Positions 45,601 to 57,431 of a DNA stretch of 64,000 bases are shown one piece after another. The notes beneath the pieces were generated by a model, which saw nothing but the letters and a program-made list of their open reading frames with translations, was not told where the DNA came from and made no database searches. The stretch lies in the NCBI RefSeq assembly GCF_016808095.1, contig NC_068974.1, forward strand, positions 13,144,001-13,208,000, read 5' to 3'. The stretch is from Vigna angularis (lineage: Eukaryota > Streptophyta > Magnoliopsida > Fabales > Fabaceae). Position numbers and translations under genes: made by a program. Numbering within the stretch: the stretch's first letter is position 1; every line of letters begins with the position of its first letter.

Positions 45601-47352
45601 TAATGTATTTTATCCACTCTCTGATTCCTTCATATTCAACAAAATTATAAGGAAGGCTATGTTTAATTATGGCTCTTGCAAGTAACTTCCGATGAATCTT
45701 TTGATTGATTTTTCGTGTCCCAAACTTTCCTTCTTGATTCAGATCCACACCTAAGTTTGCAATACTTCTACATACATGGACATGTCGACTTAAATGTGAA
45801 GTTCCATAATTGTTTTTAGTAACTGGGTTTTTTCCAACTTTGTAGCTATTACCACAATACTTACATGCATCCTTTTCAATGCCATCCTCATCTTTTCCTA
45901 TTTTTGTGAAAAAATTCCAAACATTTGAGAATTCCTTTTTATTGGTGGTAGCACTCTCAGATGGACCAGGAGTTTCAGATGCAAGATCATCAACCAAAAT
46001 CAAAGGGTTACTCTTATGGTGGTCCATATTTAAAAGTTATTTCACACAGCTGCCTATATAAATGAACAATATTTTTAGTAGGTCTTCAATAAAGATATTG
46101 TTGGGTCAGGAAAATTGCTTTTGAAAAGGGAAAGACGTGAGCCAGAAAACAACCCGTTAGACTTAAAACCGATTAACCATAACTGGGATGAGAAAGGGCA
46201 TTTCCCCCAAACTATAAAACTATTCTTCATTTTTTTACTCACGCACCTAAAAAATAAAACCCAAAATAAATGGAGTTTATGCTTTCTTTTGTTCAGAGTT
46301 AAACTTCTTTTGCTTAACGTTTTTCCTAGATAAAGATATGAAGAGTCAATGAAATTGAAGCCGAGAGTTAGAACTTTGCATTTAAAAAATTATCAACTAA
46401 AGAATGGTTGAGAAAAACTAGTGACATGCAAAGTTTAATCCACCATTCATTCTAATAAACAGACTTGTAATTAGTGTTGAGACAAGTAAAGAAATTTAGC
46501 ATATAAATGCATAAAACAGAAGACAAAAACATATATTCTTTCACCTATTTACCTACCTTTAAATTCAAATCAGAGCATAAATAGAAGACAAAAACATTAA
46601 TTATGGTATTAAATAACATTGTTTTCCACTCTACCCATCAACTAGCATAAACAGAGAACTTTTACAGGTTCTATATACAAAATCATGTCTAAAAATTTGC
46701 ACAAATGTATATACAAAATCAGAAAGTGGTATATAAAATTTTAGAGGAAAAATAAAACAAGGGTAAAGGACCAACCTATTGCAACAATGAAGAACACAGT
46801 GAATCAATTCTTTAGTTGTTAATGCCCTAGAAAATGATGGAGGAAGTGAGCCCCTTGGCCTTGCGGAAGGGAGAGAACGAAGAAACCGAGTCGTGGATGA
46901 GTCGTGGAAGAGAAGAATTCGCGAAAGATGTTGAGTGAAAAGATGAAATTTCGGATTGAGGGCCAGCCCCACCCCATCCCAAACCCAACCCTCCTCCTAG
47001 GGGCTTTGGGGGCTGGGGCTTCTGAAAAGCCCCCCATTAAATGGGCCAAAGAAAATGGACTTAATTTTAAATGGGGCTAGGGCCAACCCATGGGATTAGG
47101 GTTCAGTTGACAGCTCTACCAACAACATACTCATCCATTTAATTCATTAAAGTGTTTTGTTTTTCTCTTTTCGATTGATCAACATTCATGCATACATGTT
47201 TAATTACTGTCTTTTGCATTTAAACCTACAATTAATTGTTTACAAATCTCAAATAATCAACAAATCATATAACTAACTAGGCCGTGAGTCCTTTGGGAAA
47301 ACGATACTTGGTCTTACCTAGTTTTATTACTTGATACGATTCGGTCACACTT

Positions 47353-49655
47353 TGATGAATCAATATTTTATTCACTTCATTTAGTTTATTGTACTAGAAT
47401 TAATCAGGGAATTATGCTTAAATGTCCAGTATTTTCCCATTTTTTTGAATTATGCTTAATTCGATCAGAAATTCTTATTTTAATTAATTTGAATTATCTA
47501 AGACTAATTATTTACATTATTGAGTGTAGGGAAATTGTTGGATACTATTTTGGGACTGGAAGAGAAATTTCTTATCAATTAGATTTTAGACTAAACTGAG
47601 AAACAAAAGTAAAAATTCATTTTCACTTTGCACACGTAAGAAAGCTTGAATTTCCAATTGAGAATTGAATGAGAGATGCACACGGAACCAGCAGCTGCAA
47701 ACGGCCTAGGGCCGATTGAAAAAAATTATTTTGGAAAGCTTTACTTTAATTTATACTTTGTATTGAGGGTGTTGATTTTTTGAAGTGTCTGTTGGAAAAA
47801 AATAATACCACACGCCCATTGCATCAAACCACAAAAAGGGAATTTGATTTCTTAAAAGCATTCACGGTCATGTCATGTTCCAACTATAATTTGCAATAGG
47901 TAGGGCCATTGGAAAATTCAGCAAAACATTCAAGCATCTACGTTGGAATCTTCTTTCTTTAAGGAGTAAAAACAAATGGTAAAGGGGGCCACCAATTTAA
48001 AAGCTTACGTTCACAAGCTCCATGCTGAATTTTATTATTGTTATTAAAGGAAGTGGTGTCACGGTCCCACGTTAAAGAAATGTATTCACTTTGGAATATG
48101 CAGATTTGTTTTACGCAGGTAACGTTTTCAGGAGAAAGATGGAAGGATGTCACGGCCATTTTGGCTAGGATGTGCAGAATTTAATCTCATGCTTTTCCAC
48201 TACACACATAAGGTTTTGATTCTTTCAATTGATAACAAAAACACACGCCCATTCATTCTTCATCACAAAAATCCAGCAAACAAAAGAGTAGCTCACGGCT
48301 GGCTGGAGAAGAGAGCAGCTCACGGTATTCACAGCAGTTTGGAGGTGTACACGGAGCAGCTGCATCAGCAGTGCAAGCATCCAACACTTCACGGCTTGGT
48401 CCACCACGCCACACCTTTCTTTGTTGGAAGCAAGAAGAGAATGGAGAAGAAGCCATCCCAGCAGCAGCTTGAGAGGTGCACGGTGGGAACAGCAGCAAAG
48501 CCTTGGTCCAAAGAGAAAGAAGCTAGTCCAGCAGAGTGGAAAAGGGAAGCTGGAGATGAAGATGGAGGTGTCTCGACTTGGATAAGCTCTCGTTTTCTTT
48601 CCCTTCCATTAACTCTCGGGATTGATACAAGGGAGAGCAGCTGGTAACGGCTTGGATGAAGCATGGAAAGAGAAGACAGCAGCCACCTTGGATGAGGAGA
48701 AATGGAGCTGTAACGGTTGAAGAAGTCTCAGCCTGGAGTAGAAGCACCACACGCTGCACTCTTTGGAGTTGGAAGAATGAAGAAAAGAGGAATGGCAGCA
48801 ACTCACGTCGTCTTCAGGAGAGAAGTCTTCAAGGCCAACACTTAGAGCACATCCAGCATGGGTACAGAAAAGAAGACAAGCTGAGTTGGAAATTGGAGGG
48901 GCCCAAAACCTTGTTTTCTCACGGGAATGCAAGGAAAAGATGCTCACGGCCCTATTTTCTCACGGGAGTTGGTCTGAGTTTTGGGCTATAAATTAGCATC
49001 AGCAGCAAAGAAGAAACCCAGTAGAATTAGGAGTAGGAGTAGAGTACGTAGCAAAAGCTGAGCTTTCATTTTTCCCCCTCCCCCTTTGGGGAGGTTTTGG
49101 GTTTGTTTTCCAGATTGTTTTCCAGTTTGTTTTTCAGTTGAATTTTAATTTGCAGTGTGTTTTTCAGTCAATGTTCTTGAACTCTATTTTCATCTGCGAA
49201 TTTGCAATTTATAATTTCATCTGCACGTTTAAAGCTTTGATCAAATCATTGTCATTTTCTAATTTACTGCAAGTTTCTGCTCAATTCAATTTCATCTAAA
49301 TTCATGCCTTATTTCAAATTGTGCATTTTAAATTCTGTCAGTAGTTTATTTGTTTTAATGTTTTCTGAATTTACCATTTTCTGCACATTTTACTGTTTCT
49401 GCGATTTACGTTTTTCAGTTTTACTTTTACTGCACCGCTTGATTTACATTTTCATCAACTTTATTTTCACTGCATTTATTTAATTTTCTGCATCAAAACA
49501 TTCACAACCCCCCCCCCCCCCACTTCGTGATAAATCTGAGACTGAACCGACACAAAATTGGTCCTTGAGAGATGACTTAGGAGTCAAATCCTAGTAAACT
49601 ATACTGCATTATTTTCGTGCAATCACTTTTTGTGGGAGGTGCGACCCGCTTATCA
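47353..49655 (+). repeat. left LTR of element C
   Basis: 2303 bp. It contains a CAG- and CACGG-rich stretch, a TATA-like TATAAAT (48987-48993), and a poly-C run near 49509-49522. Several open frames up to 166 codons (for example 48147-48647) are repeated in the right LTR and run on both strands; they have no known motif and I do not call them genes. Confidence 0.88.
48987..48993 (+). promoter_or_regulatory. TATA-like box in element C LTR
   Basis: GGGCTATAAATTAGC lies 30-40 bp upstream of a likely start region and is repeated at 53404-53410. Inferred promoter of element C RNA. Confidence 0.5.
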
Positions 49656-49659
49656 AAAA

Positions 49660-49677
49660 TGGCGCCGCTGCCGGGGA
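49660..49677 (+). other. primer-binding site of element C
   Basis: TGGCGCCGCTGCCGGGGA, four bases after the LTR, differs at one base from the TGGCGCCGTTGCCGGGGA site typical of Athila/Tat elements. It fixes the element's sense strand as plus. Confidence 0.88.
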
Positions 49678-49875
49678 TCAATCATTTGTTGGTAAAGTTT
49701 TAGATTTTTTGTTTTGTAAATATATGTTCTGGTTTCTATTTTTGTGTTTTGTTTGCTTGGAAATTTTGTGTGTTTTGAAATTTTTGTACTATCATTTCAT
49801 TGGGATGTTGTTACTGAGTGCATGACTAGATGAAATTCTGGACCTAGTTGTGTGTGGATTTGATTTTTGTTTTGC

Positions 49876-50328
49876 AGCATCTACTGAAGGATGCTTCTGC
49901 AACATCTGCTGATGAATCCTGGACAACATCTACTGAGGGATGCTAAAAAGATTCAAATGACAACATCTACTGATGGATGTTGTTACGATGGATGATAGCA
50001 CATTTTTTCTGAATTTTTTCTTTTTAATTTATTTAATTGTTTGGTTTTGATTTAATTTTCTTCTTTCTTTGTGTGTTTTAGTTTTCAGTTTTCAGGTTCA
50101 ATACTGCTACTGATGGCAGTAATGATAGCATCTACTGAATGATGCTTCTACGACATCTACTGAAGGATGTTGGGTGATTGGGCATCTGCTGATGGATGCC
50201 GATAAAAATGACAAACATTGGTGTCTACTGAAGGATATCAATGACAAAAATAATAATAATAAAATTAAAATAAAAAAAAATTAGCATCTACTGATGGATG
50301 TTATGATGACATCTACTGATGGATGTCA
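49876..50328 (+). repeat. constant-loop, variable-stem hairpin array (element C)
   Basis: About eleven short hairpins share the loop TACTGAWG (some TGCTGATG) while stems vary: AGCATC/GATGCT (49876-49895), ACAACATC/GATGTTGT (49960-49983), TACTGC/GCAGTA (50102-50121), AGCATC/GATGCT (50127-50146), ACATC/GATGT (50153-50170), GGCATC/GATGCC (50181-50200), CATTGGTGTC/GATATCAATG with two G-U pairs (50216-50243), AGCATC/GATGTT with one G-U pair (50283-50302) and TGACATC/GATGTCA (50307-50328). Weaker ones are near 49903 and 49926. Spacing is irregular and no open frame spans the array. Confidence 0.82.
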
Positions 50329-50339
50329 CTGATTCCCCT

Positions 50340-51769
50340 TTCTCTACTTTTACTGCACATGTCTATATTATTTGACTGCTCTAAATTGTTAATCAGATTA
50401 TTGTAACACAATGAGGACATTGTGTAGTTTAAGTGTGGTCTACTGGGGGAAATTCTGAATTTTTTTGTTTATTTCTGTTTTGTGTGTTAAATTTTTTGTT
50501 TTTGTGTGCTAAAATTTTTCTGTTTTAAGTTGTTTTTAGTGTGTTTTGTGTGAAATAAATTTTACATTTTTCTCTTGATTTCTGGATGATTTCTAAGTTG
50601 TAGTATTTTCCTTCACTTAATACTTATGGTTTGACATCCTTGCTTTTCTCTGCTTGGAAGATGATTATAATGTTTAAGAGGTTGAGTTAATTATGACAAA
50701 TAAACCCTGTGAGAATTTGAGCCACTTAATTTTCTTTCTTGTGTGATATGTATCTTGATTGCTTGCACATATGCCTTGGCTTGATTCTTTTTGATAGACT
50801 TGATTTATATGCATGTTTAGAAATCATAAAGGCATTTTATTTCTTGAGCCTCTTTAGCCAAATAAGCCTACCTTGTTGTTATCCTTTGATACCCCTTTTG
50901 AGCCTATACTGTATCCATTTCTTTGTGTTAAAGCTCATACACTGATCCTAAGTGAAAAACCATGATTACCTTAACCTTAGGAAAGTCTGGAGGTATAGAA
51001 GTGTTTTGTGAAAAAGTGTGGTCTCCTTGGGGATTTTGATAAATTGGCGAGTTGGTTCCTCATCTTGTATTGTTTTGGAATTTATATCCTGTTATGTGAT
51101 AAAGAGAGAAAAGAAAAGAAAAAAAAAGACAGGATGACAAAATTTTGATGAGAAAAAGAAAAAAATGATGAAAAACAATTTTGTGAAGAATGGAGTCGAG
51201 AAGAGGATCGAATTAGAGGTTGGGTGAAATTTACTGTATTTCAACTTATTCCCAATTGCTCCTTTATTTCTTTTGGGCTATAGCTACTTATCCAAATTTA
51301 TCCTCCCCTGTCCTTGGCCCCATTACAACCTATAAAAGACCTTTGGATCCGAACATGCATATGTTTAAGTATTGATAATTAGAGACTTGCCAAGTCTACT
51401 TGTGTTTGTTTTCTTGAGTGCATTGAGTTGAAATTATTTACCTAGACACTTGAGAGAAACACTGTTAGTGCATCTGTGAGGTTTTGTTATTTTTGAATCA
51501 CCTCTTGAACTGATTAATCATTTTGCTATGTATTGAATTGCTTGGATGATTTCTGTAAGTATCTGCTTTTCTTGATTTTGTGTTGGATATTTTCTACTTC
51601 TTTTCTCTGTCCAGAATTCTTGAGAATTGTGTAAATTTTGTTTGTTTCTTGCGAGTTTTTATTTTTCTGTCTGCTGCGTTTGTGTCACTCCTTTTATGTC
51701 CTTTGAACTATTCCCTGGTATGTGTCTTGATTTTGCCCAGGAGTGCAAAAGACTAAGTGTGGTCTATTT
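50340..51769 (+). other. non-coding interior of element C
   Basis: T-rich, no gag-pol. GTTTAAGTGTGGTCTACTGGGGG near 50428 and AAGTGTGGTCTATTT just before the right LTR (51755-51769) look like two copies of a polypurine-tract region; the second is poor in purines. GAAAAAGAAA-rich text lies near 51105-51170. Confidence 0.5.
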
Positions 51770-54064
51770 TGATGAATCAATATTTTATTCACTTCATTTA
51801 GTTTATTGTACTAGAATTAATCAGGGAATTATGCTTAAATGTCCAGTATTTTCCCATTTTTTTGAATTATGCTTAATTCGATCAGAAATTCTTATTTTAA
51901 TTAATTTGAATTATCTGAGACTAATTATTTACATTATTGAGTGTAGGGAAATTGTTGGATACTATTTTGGGACTGGAAGAGAAATTTCTTATCAATTAGA
52001 TTTTAGACTAAACTGAGAAACAAAAGTAAAAATTCATTTTCACTTTGCACACGTAAGAAAGCTTGAATTTCCAATTGAGAATTGAATGAGAGATGCACAC
52101 GGAACCAGCAGCTGCAAACGGCCTAGGGCCGATTGAAAAAAATTATTTTGGAAAGCTTTACTTTAATTTATACTTTGTATTGAGGGTGTTGATTTTTTGA
52201 AGTGTCTGTTGGAAAAAAATAATACCACACGCCCATTGCATCAAACCACAAAAAGGGAATTTGATTTCTTAAAAGCATTCACGGTCATGTCATGTTCCAA
52301 CTATAATTTGCAATAGGTAGGGCCATTGGAAAATTCAGCAAAACATTCAAGCATCTACGTTGGAATCTTCTTTCTTTAAGGAGTAAAAACAAATGGTAAA
52401 GGGGGCCACCAATTTAAAAGCTTACGTTCACAAGCTCCATGCTGAATTTTATTATTGTTATTAAAGGAAGTGGTGTCACGGTCCCACGTTAAAGAAATGT
52501 ATTCACTTTGGAATATGCAGATTTGTTTTACGCAGGTAACGTTTTCAGGAGAAAGATGGAAGGATGTCACGGCCATTTTGGCTAGGATGTGCAGAATTTA
52601 ATCTCATGCTTTTCCACTACACACATAAGGTTTTGATTCTTTCAATTGATAACAAAAACACACGCCCATTCATTCTTCATCACAAAAATCCAGCAAACAA
52701 AAGAGTAGCTCACGGCTGGCTGGAGAAGAGAGCAGCTCACGGTATTCACAGCAGTTTGGAGGTGTACACGGAGCAGCTGCATCAGCAGTGCAAGCATCCA
52801 ACACTTCACGGCTTGGTCCACCACGCCACACCTTTCTTTGTTGGAAGCAAGAAGAGAATGGAGAAGAAGCCATCCCAGCAGCAGCTTGAGAGGTGCACGG
52901 TGGGAACAGCAGCAAAGCCTTGGTCCAAAGAGAAAGAAGCTAGTCCAGCAGAGTGGAAAAGGGAAGCTGGAGATGAAGATGGAGGTGTCTCGACTTGGAT
53001 AAGCTCTCGTTTTCTTTCCCTTCCATTAACTCTCGGGATTGATACAAGGGAGAGCAGCTGGTAACGGCTTGGATGAAGCATGGAAAGAGAAGACAGCAGC
53101 CACCTTGGATGAGGAGAAATGGAGCTGTAACGGTTGAAGGAGTCTCAGCCTGGAGTAGAAGCACCACACGCTGCACTCTTTGGAGTTGGAAGAATGAAGA
53201 AAAGAGGAATGGCAGCAGCTCACGTCGTCTTCAGGAGAGAAGTCTTCAAGGCCAACACTTAGAGCACATCCAGCATGGGTACAGAAAAGAAGACAAGCTG
53301 AGTTGGAAATTGGAGGGGCCCAAAACCTTGTTTTCTCACGGGAATGCAAGGAAAAGATGCTCACGGCCCTATTTTCTCACGGGAGTTGGTCTGAGTTTTG
53401 GGCTATAAATTAGCATCAGCAGCAAAGAAGAAACCCAGTAGAATTAGGAGTAGGAGTAGAGTACGTAGCAAAAGCTGAGCTTTCATTTTTCCCCCTCCCC
53501 CTTTGGGGAGGTTTTGGGTTTGTTTTCCAGATTGTTTTCCAGTTTGTTTTTCAGTTGAATTTTAATTTGCAGTGTGTTTTTCAGTCAATGTTCTTGAACT
53601 CTATTTTCATCTGCGAATTTGCAATTTATAATTTCATCTGCACGTTTAAAGCTTTGATCAAATCATTGTCATTTTCTAATTTACTGCAAGTTTCTGCTCA
53701 ATTCAATTTCATCTAAATTCATGCCTTATTTCAAATTGTGCATTTTAAATTCTGTCAGTAGTTTATTTGTTTTAATGTTTTCTGAATTTACCATTTTCTG
53801 CACATTTTACTGTTTCTGCGATTTACGTTTTTCAGTTTTACTTTTACTGCACCGCTTGATTTACATTTTCATCAACTTTATTTTCACTGCATTTATTTAA
53901 TTTTCTGCATCAAAACATTCACAACCCCCCCCCCCCACTCCGTGATAAATCTGAGACTGAACCGACACAAAATTGGTCCTTGAGAGATGACCTAGGAGTC
54001 ACTTCCTAGTTATACTGCATTTCTTTTATGCTCAACTTTTGTGTACGGTGCGACCCGCTCACTA
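51770..54064 (+). repeat. right LTR of element C
   Basis: 2295 bp, nearly identical to the left LTR for about 2.2 kb (for example single differences near 47501/51918 and 48721/53138), with a poly-C run at about 53925-53937. The last ~85 bp differ much more. It ends CTCACTA, followed by TSD CACTT. Confidence 0.88.
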
Positions 54065-54130
54065 CACTTGCCGATTGTTAAACAAGTTTGTGGCACCGTT
54101 TTCGGTGTTCATAAATTTGTCATCATCGTA

Positions 54131-56416
54131 CCAAACCTGTTTCGCAAAACAGGGCGATTCGAGTCGTCTTCCATCGCAACTTCAGACCTATCTCCCCGAC
54201 TCCTCAAGAAATTACGAGTAAAAACTTCGGTTAGGCGCACCCACCGAGCACTATACTCACACAAGCCGAAGTCATTGGGCAAGACATCCAACCCTCTCTA
54301 GTCGCCGCACACAAGGAAAGGGTGACACTCGAACCTCAGTCTCCACAGACACTCAACACACTATCTTATCGCAATACGAACACCATCGATTCGACAAAAT
54401 TTCTAAGGAAATGACAGAACGCTTGCTCTCACAATTTTACCATCACAACCATACACAGATCACAAAGTCAACCAAATTCATTCACCAACCATTAATTAAA
54501 ATCACAAATAATTAAATAACTTAATTTAATTCTTTATCCTACTGTCGCACCCCCGTGAAATTTCTAATTTCACACTTCCATAAACTAGAACAACATTTCT
54601 AGTGCACCCCCACTTTTACTAAATGCCCAACATAAAAAAAAACACATAGTTCCAATAAATCCCCTTTTTACTCTAAACACACTCCCTTCTACATCTATCC
54701 TTTTAAGTGGGCCCAAGGCCATTAATTTACATTTTCTCTCACTTCCAAAGTAGGTCCCACATGGAACCACCCATTTCTCACCAAACTCTCTCTTTCTCTC
54801 TCCTTCTCCCTTACTTTTACGCAACTTTTCTTTCATTCTCTCTTTATCTTTTGTTTTTCATTTAACTACACCAAGTCCACCTCACCCTCTTCTCTCACCA
54901 AGCAAAACCGTGGACCCCACTCTCATTCTTCTACTCTTTTTAATCTATTTTATATATTAAAACTACAACTTCACTCCATGCACCAATATCATTTATGTAG
55001 CAACCACTTCTTCTCACACTCCCCTTTTCTCTTCTCTCTCCTTCTCCCTTACTTTTACATAACACCTCCTTACCATTCTCTTTCTCATCCAATTTTTCAT
55101 TATATCCAAAACTACATATAATTCAACTTCTCTCACCGATTTCATGTCACACATCTTCCCATCATTCCTTCATTTTCTTTTCCTCTTTGCTTTCGAAGGC
55201 CATCCCAAGCTTCTTCCTTCACGGTTTTTGGTCCTCTTCCAGCACCTTTCTTTTTCTTTGCCACTTTTACATCAACCAAGCCATGCCCATCTCCATCTTC
55301 CACTTCTATTCTTCTTCCATCATGTTCTTCTTCTACCCAAGACATCAAAACTCCATCCTTCTTCGCTATTTTTCATCAATCACATATACCCCAACTCACC
55401 AAACATCACTTTCACTCCTCTCATTCTCATAACTCATTCTTTCCTCTTCCAACAATGGAAGAGAATTCTCAATACCCTCTTACCCACACTCTTGGTTAAA
55501 GAGTGTAGATAAGTGCTCCCAACAATATATAATTCTTGCAAGGTAATAATAACCAAGATATACAAAATATACATGATTTTAAAGTGTACCCATGACACTT
55601 TTTCATACACAAACAACACCCCAATACATCCAACATGTATACCCATTACAAAAACACCACTTTTTCATAAAATATAAACATGTATAGTCCATTAACTACC
55701 CCATATAGTAGAAAAACGAAAATGAACATGTGAATACCCATTCTCCATGCAACAACACATGAAACTTAAACCCAAAAGAAGAGTACATGCCTCAACATGT
55801 TAACTTTATATATAATATAATATATAACTATAAATATAGTTATCTAATTGTTGTAACCGAAACAAAAACAACAAAAAAGTTCAAAAACAAAGCCTAAGAG
55901 ATGGTTGGTATTGACACGAGTTGCCTTGAATTGATAGGTTATGTAAAGCTAGTGGGTTGATCACAAGTTCTTATAAGGGAATGTTTAGGTGGTCATGGTA
56001 TTGCTTGTTATAGTCTTACTATTTGCTTATGTTATTTGATGTGATAGGATTGTGGTGAGAACTCAACATCTGAGATATAAGTGTTGTATTGGTGTTTCGC
56101 TGTTTAATTTGTTAGCTCATCCATACTTGTTTGTTGTGGTGGTTTGTTGTTACTGAACAAATGTGAATGTAGGGGCTTATGGATCTGAGTTGGCTACGTG
56201 AGAAGGGAATTAGCTATGGGGATTTGAAGAAAAAAAGTTTCATGGTTGTATGTTTTAATTAATGTATTTAACACTTTACATTGCTTTGGATTATGACAAC
56301 TTTTGACTATGAAGGTTATTTGTAATAATTAAATTTTACTTCACAATTTTATTTAAGTTGTTTTTGAAAATTCTTATTTGTTACGCTTAAGTGGCTCTCA
56401 GAATTGAGGCGTTACA
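54131..56416 (+). repeat. chromovirus-type LTR sequence F, right part
   Basis: Continues from the TSD TCGTA of LTR B and ends GAGGCGTTACA, a TGTAAC..GTTACA-type LTR end. It contains long CT-rich leader-like DNA (54770-55450) whose open frames are low complexity. Flanks of F (CTAAG at 36409-36413, TATCA at 56417-56421) do not match, so F is rearranged or composite. Confidence 0.55.
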
Positions 56417-56453
56417 TATCAAACTTCTTTGACATTAGTTTATTCTTCGCAGT

Positions 56454-56690
56454 CACTACAAAAAAGAAGGGCATTATCGAAGGCCAGGAGCCCTCGGAAA
56501 CAACCCGAAACTGTCAGTAAAAGGTAATTACAGACGGCTTATCGACAGTCAAAGAGCCCTCGGTAAATTCCTTGTCGCTAACATTTACCGAGGGCTTTCG
56601 CCCTTCGGTAATTACCGAGGGCCAAAAGCCTTCGGTAATTACCGAAGGGCAAGCCTTCGGTAATTACCGAAGGGTGGAAGCAATAAGGGC
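56454..56690 (+). mobile_element. CACTA terminus, second copy
   Basis: CACTACAAAAAAGAAGGGC and about 230 bp of subterminal repeats follow the left end of the 39954 element closely (AGCCCTCGG, GTCGCTAACATTTACCGAGG, CGGTAATTACCGAAGG). Beyond about 56690 the match stops. TTTTTTTGTAGTG at 57261-57273 could be the other end, but flanks AGT and TGA do not match and no subterminal repeats precede it. Confidence 0.75.
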
Positions 56691-57431
56691 AAGCAATAAC
56701 TGAAATTTTTTTGACATCCTAAGTGGTTGTGTATTAAATTTAGGGTAGTCAATTTTTTGACATTACTGAAGTTCTCTTTTATAGAGTACTTCCACATATT
56801 TTGTACATTGTAAGTGTTTAAGGTACTTTTACCCTTCTCATTCCATTGAGAATGTGTGTAGTACCATAGGACTTTAAAAGACTACTTAACTTAATCAAGT
56901 TGTAGCCTAATAAATGAACATACAATATAGAGGAACATACAATATATACATCAATATACAACATATACATGAACATTCACTCATGGTCTAAATGTAGGTT
57001 TGATAACAAATTTCTGCAAGGAAATAACATTCTCACCTACTTTAGTCTACTTATATGTGTTCAATAGTCAAATTCTGTTTTTCTTTTTATTTTTCAATTG
57101 AGACTTCATTTTTATCTTTCTTTTATCTTTTAAAAGTGGTGTAGATAGTTAGTTTACTGTTTTGATGAGTACTTTAATAGACTTTGCATTCTTTGCACTT
57201 TTAGTGTATTTTAGGTACTACTTTTAGGTTTCTAAGTTGTCAAATTTAGAGTTTTAGGTTTTTTTTTGTAGTGTGAGTTCTTAATTAGCTAGGTTCTACC
57301 ATTCTTAACTTGTTAGGATAGTTTATTTGTAGTATATTTTCCTAGTTTAGTGCAGTTTGGAATTGTAGTACAATTTTTTTAGGTTTAAGTAGTGATTTTT
57401 AGTTATTTCATCTACTTTTTTAGGTGCCAAG
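56691..57431. other. unassigned DNA
   Basis: AT-rich, no gene seen. It may be the inside of the truncated CACTA element at 56454. The last five bases, CCAAG, flank the copia insertion. Confidence 0.35.

Larger units (their letters stand above)
39653..46027 (-). pseudogene. hAT transposase gene, split by CACTA
   Basis: Transposase cuts and pastes the element. Exon 1 (44405-46027, 541 codons) has a BED zinc finger (C55, C58, H78 and H82 or H84), the first catalytic Asp in LTSDVWTAV and the second in LITLDNASTN. The donor G/GTAAGC follows at 44404, with an 81-82 bp intron. Exon 2 starts at 44322 after TTGTAG and encodes the hAT C-terminal dimerisation domain (LKYWKTNEKRF, VASESAF). At 44104 the CACTA element interrupts it. 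The frame resumes at 39950 with [18 protein letters not shown] and ends at a GTAAGT donor (39837). The last exon (39653-39744) ends in a stop. Counting one TSD copy, exon phases agree and the coding length would be about 681 residues. No other stop or frameshift is seen, so the CACTA insertion is the only visible lesion. Confidence 0.9.
37923..47118 (-). mobile_element. hAT DNA transposon, 9.2 kb with nested CACTA
   Basis: 8-bp TSD CCAACAAC (37915-37922 and 47119-47126), the hAT hallmark. Terminal inverted repeats are TAGAGCTTTCAAGTGAGCCC (left) and TAGAGCTGTCAACTGAACCC (right, read inward). Subterminal GGGCC/GGGCT-rich repeats occur at both ends (about 37965-38085 and 46960-47095). Without the 4151-bp CACTA insertion it would be about 5.0 kb. 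It carries a hAT transposase gene on the minus strand and, between the gene's 3' end and the left terminus, a DUF247 gene fragment. Confidence 0.93.
47353..54064 (+). mobile_element. large non-autonomous LTR retrotransposon (element C)
   Basis: 6712 bp, TSD CACTT (47348-47352 and 54065-54069). Long LTRs (47353-49655, 2303 bp; 51770-54064, 2295 bp) start TGATGAATC; the left ends TTATCA and the right CTCACTA. The primer site TGGCGCCGCTGCCGGGGA at 49660-49677 is the Athila/Tat type. The 2.1-kb interior has no gag or pol, so this is a LARD-like derivative. It carries a hairpin array (49876-50328) and, near 50855-50905, the phrases AAGCCTACCTTG and ATACCCCTTTTGAGCC that I recognise from Athila/Tat 3' regions. 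It is inserted within LTR B. Confidence 0.9.
36917..54125 (+). mobile_element. solo LTR of an Athila/Tat element (B), heavily interrupted
   Basis: Begins TGATAACAG (36917) and ends TTTGTCATCA (54125), with TSD TCGTA at 36912-36916 and 54126-54130. Its own pieces are 36917-37922, 47127-47352 and 54070-54125, about 1.29 kb in total. They match the LTRs of element A. The hAT element and element C were inserted later, each with its own TSD. No internal region of B is present, so it is a solo LTR left by LTR-LTR recombination. Confidence 0.88.

Noticed and set aside
48147..48647. 166-codon open frame, duplicated at 52564-53064
   Set aside because: It lies inside both LTRs of element C, overlaps open frames on the other strand, has no motif and arises from CAG/CACGG-rich DNA.
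49505..49522. Poly-C run as a regulatory feature
   Set aside because: It is a simple homopolymer present in both LTR copies with different length; slippage explains it.
55144..55512. 122-codon Phe/Ser/Leu-rich frame
   Set aside because: It is CT-rich leader-like DNA of an LTR with overlapping frames on both strands and no domain.
57261..57273. TTTTTTTGTAGTG as the right end of the CACTA element at 56454
   Set aside because: No matching 3-bp TSD and no subterminal repeats next to it; it may be chance.
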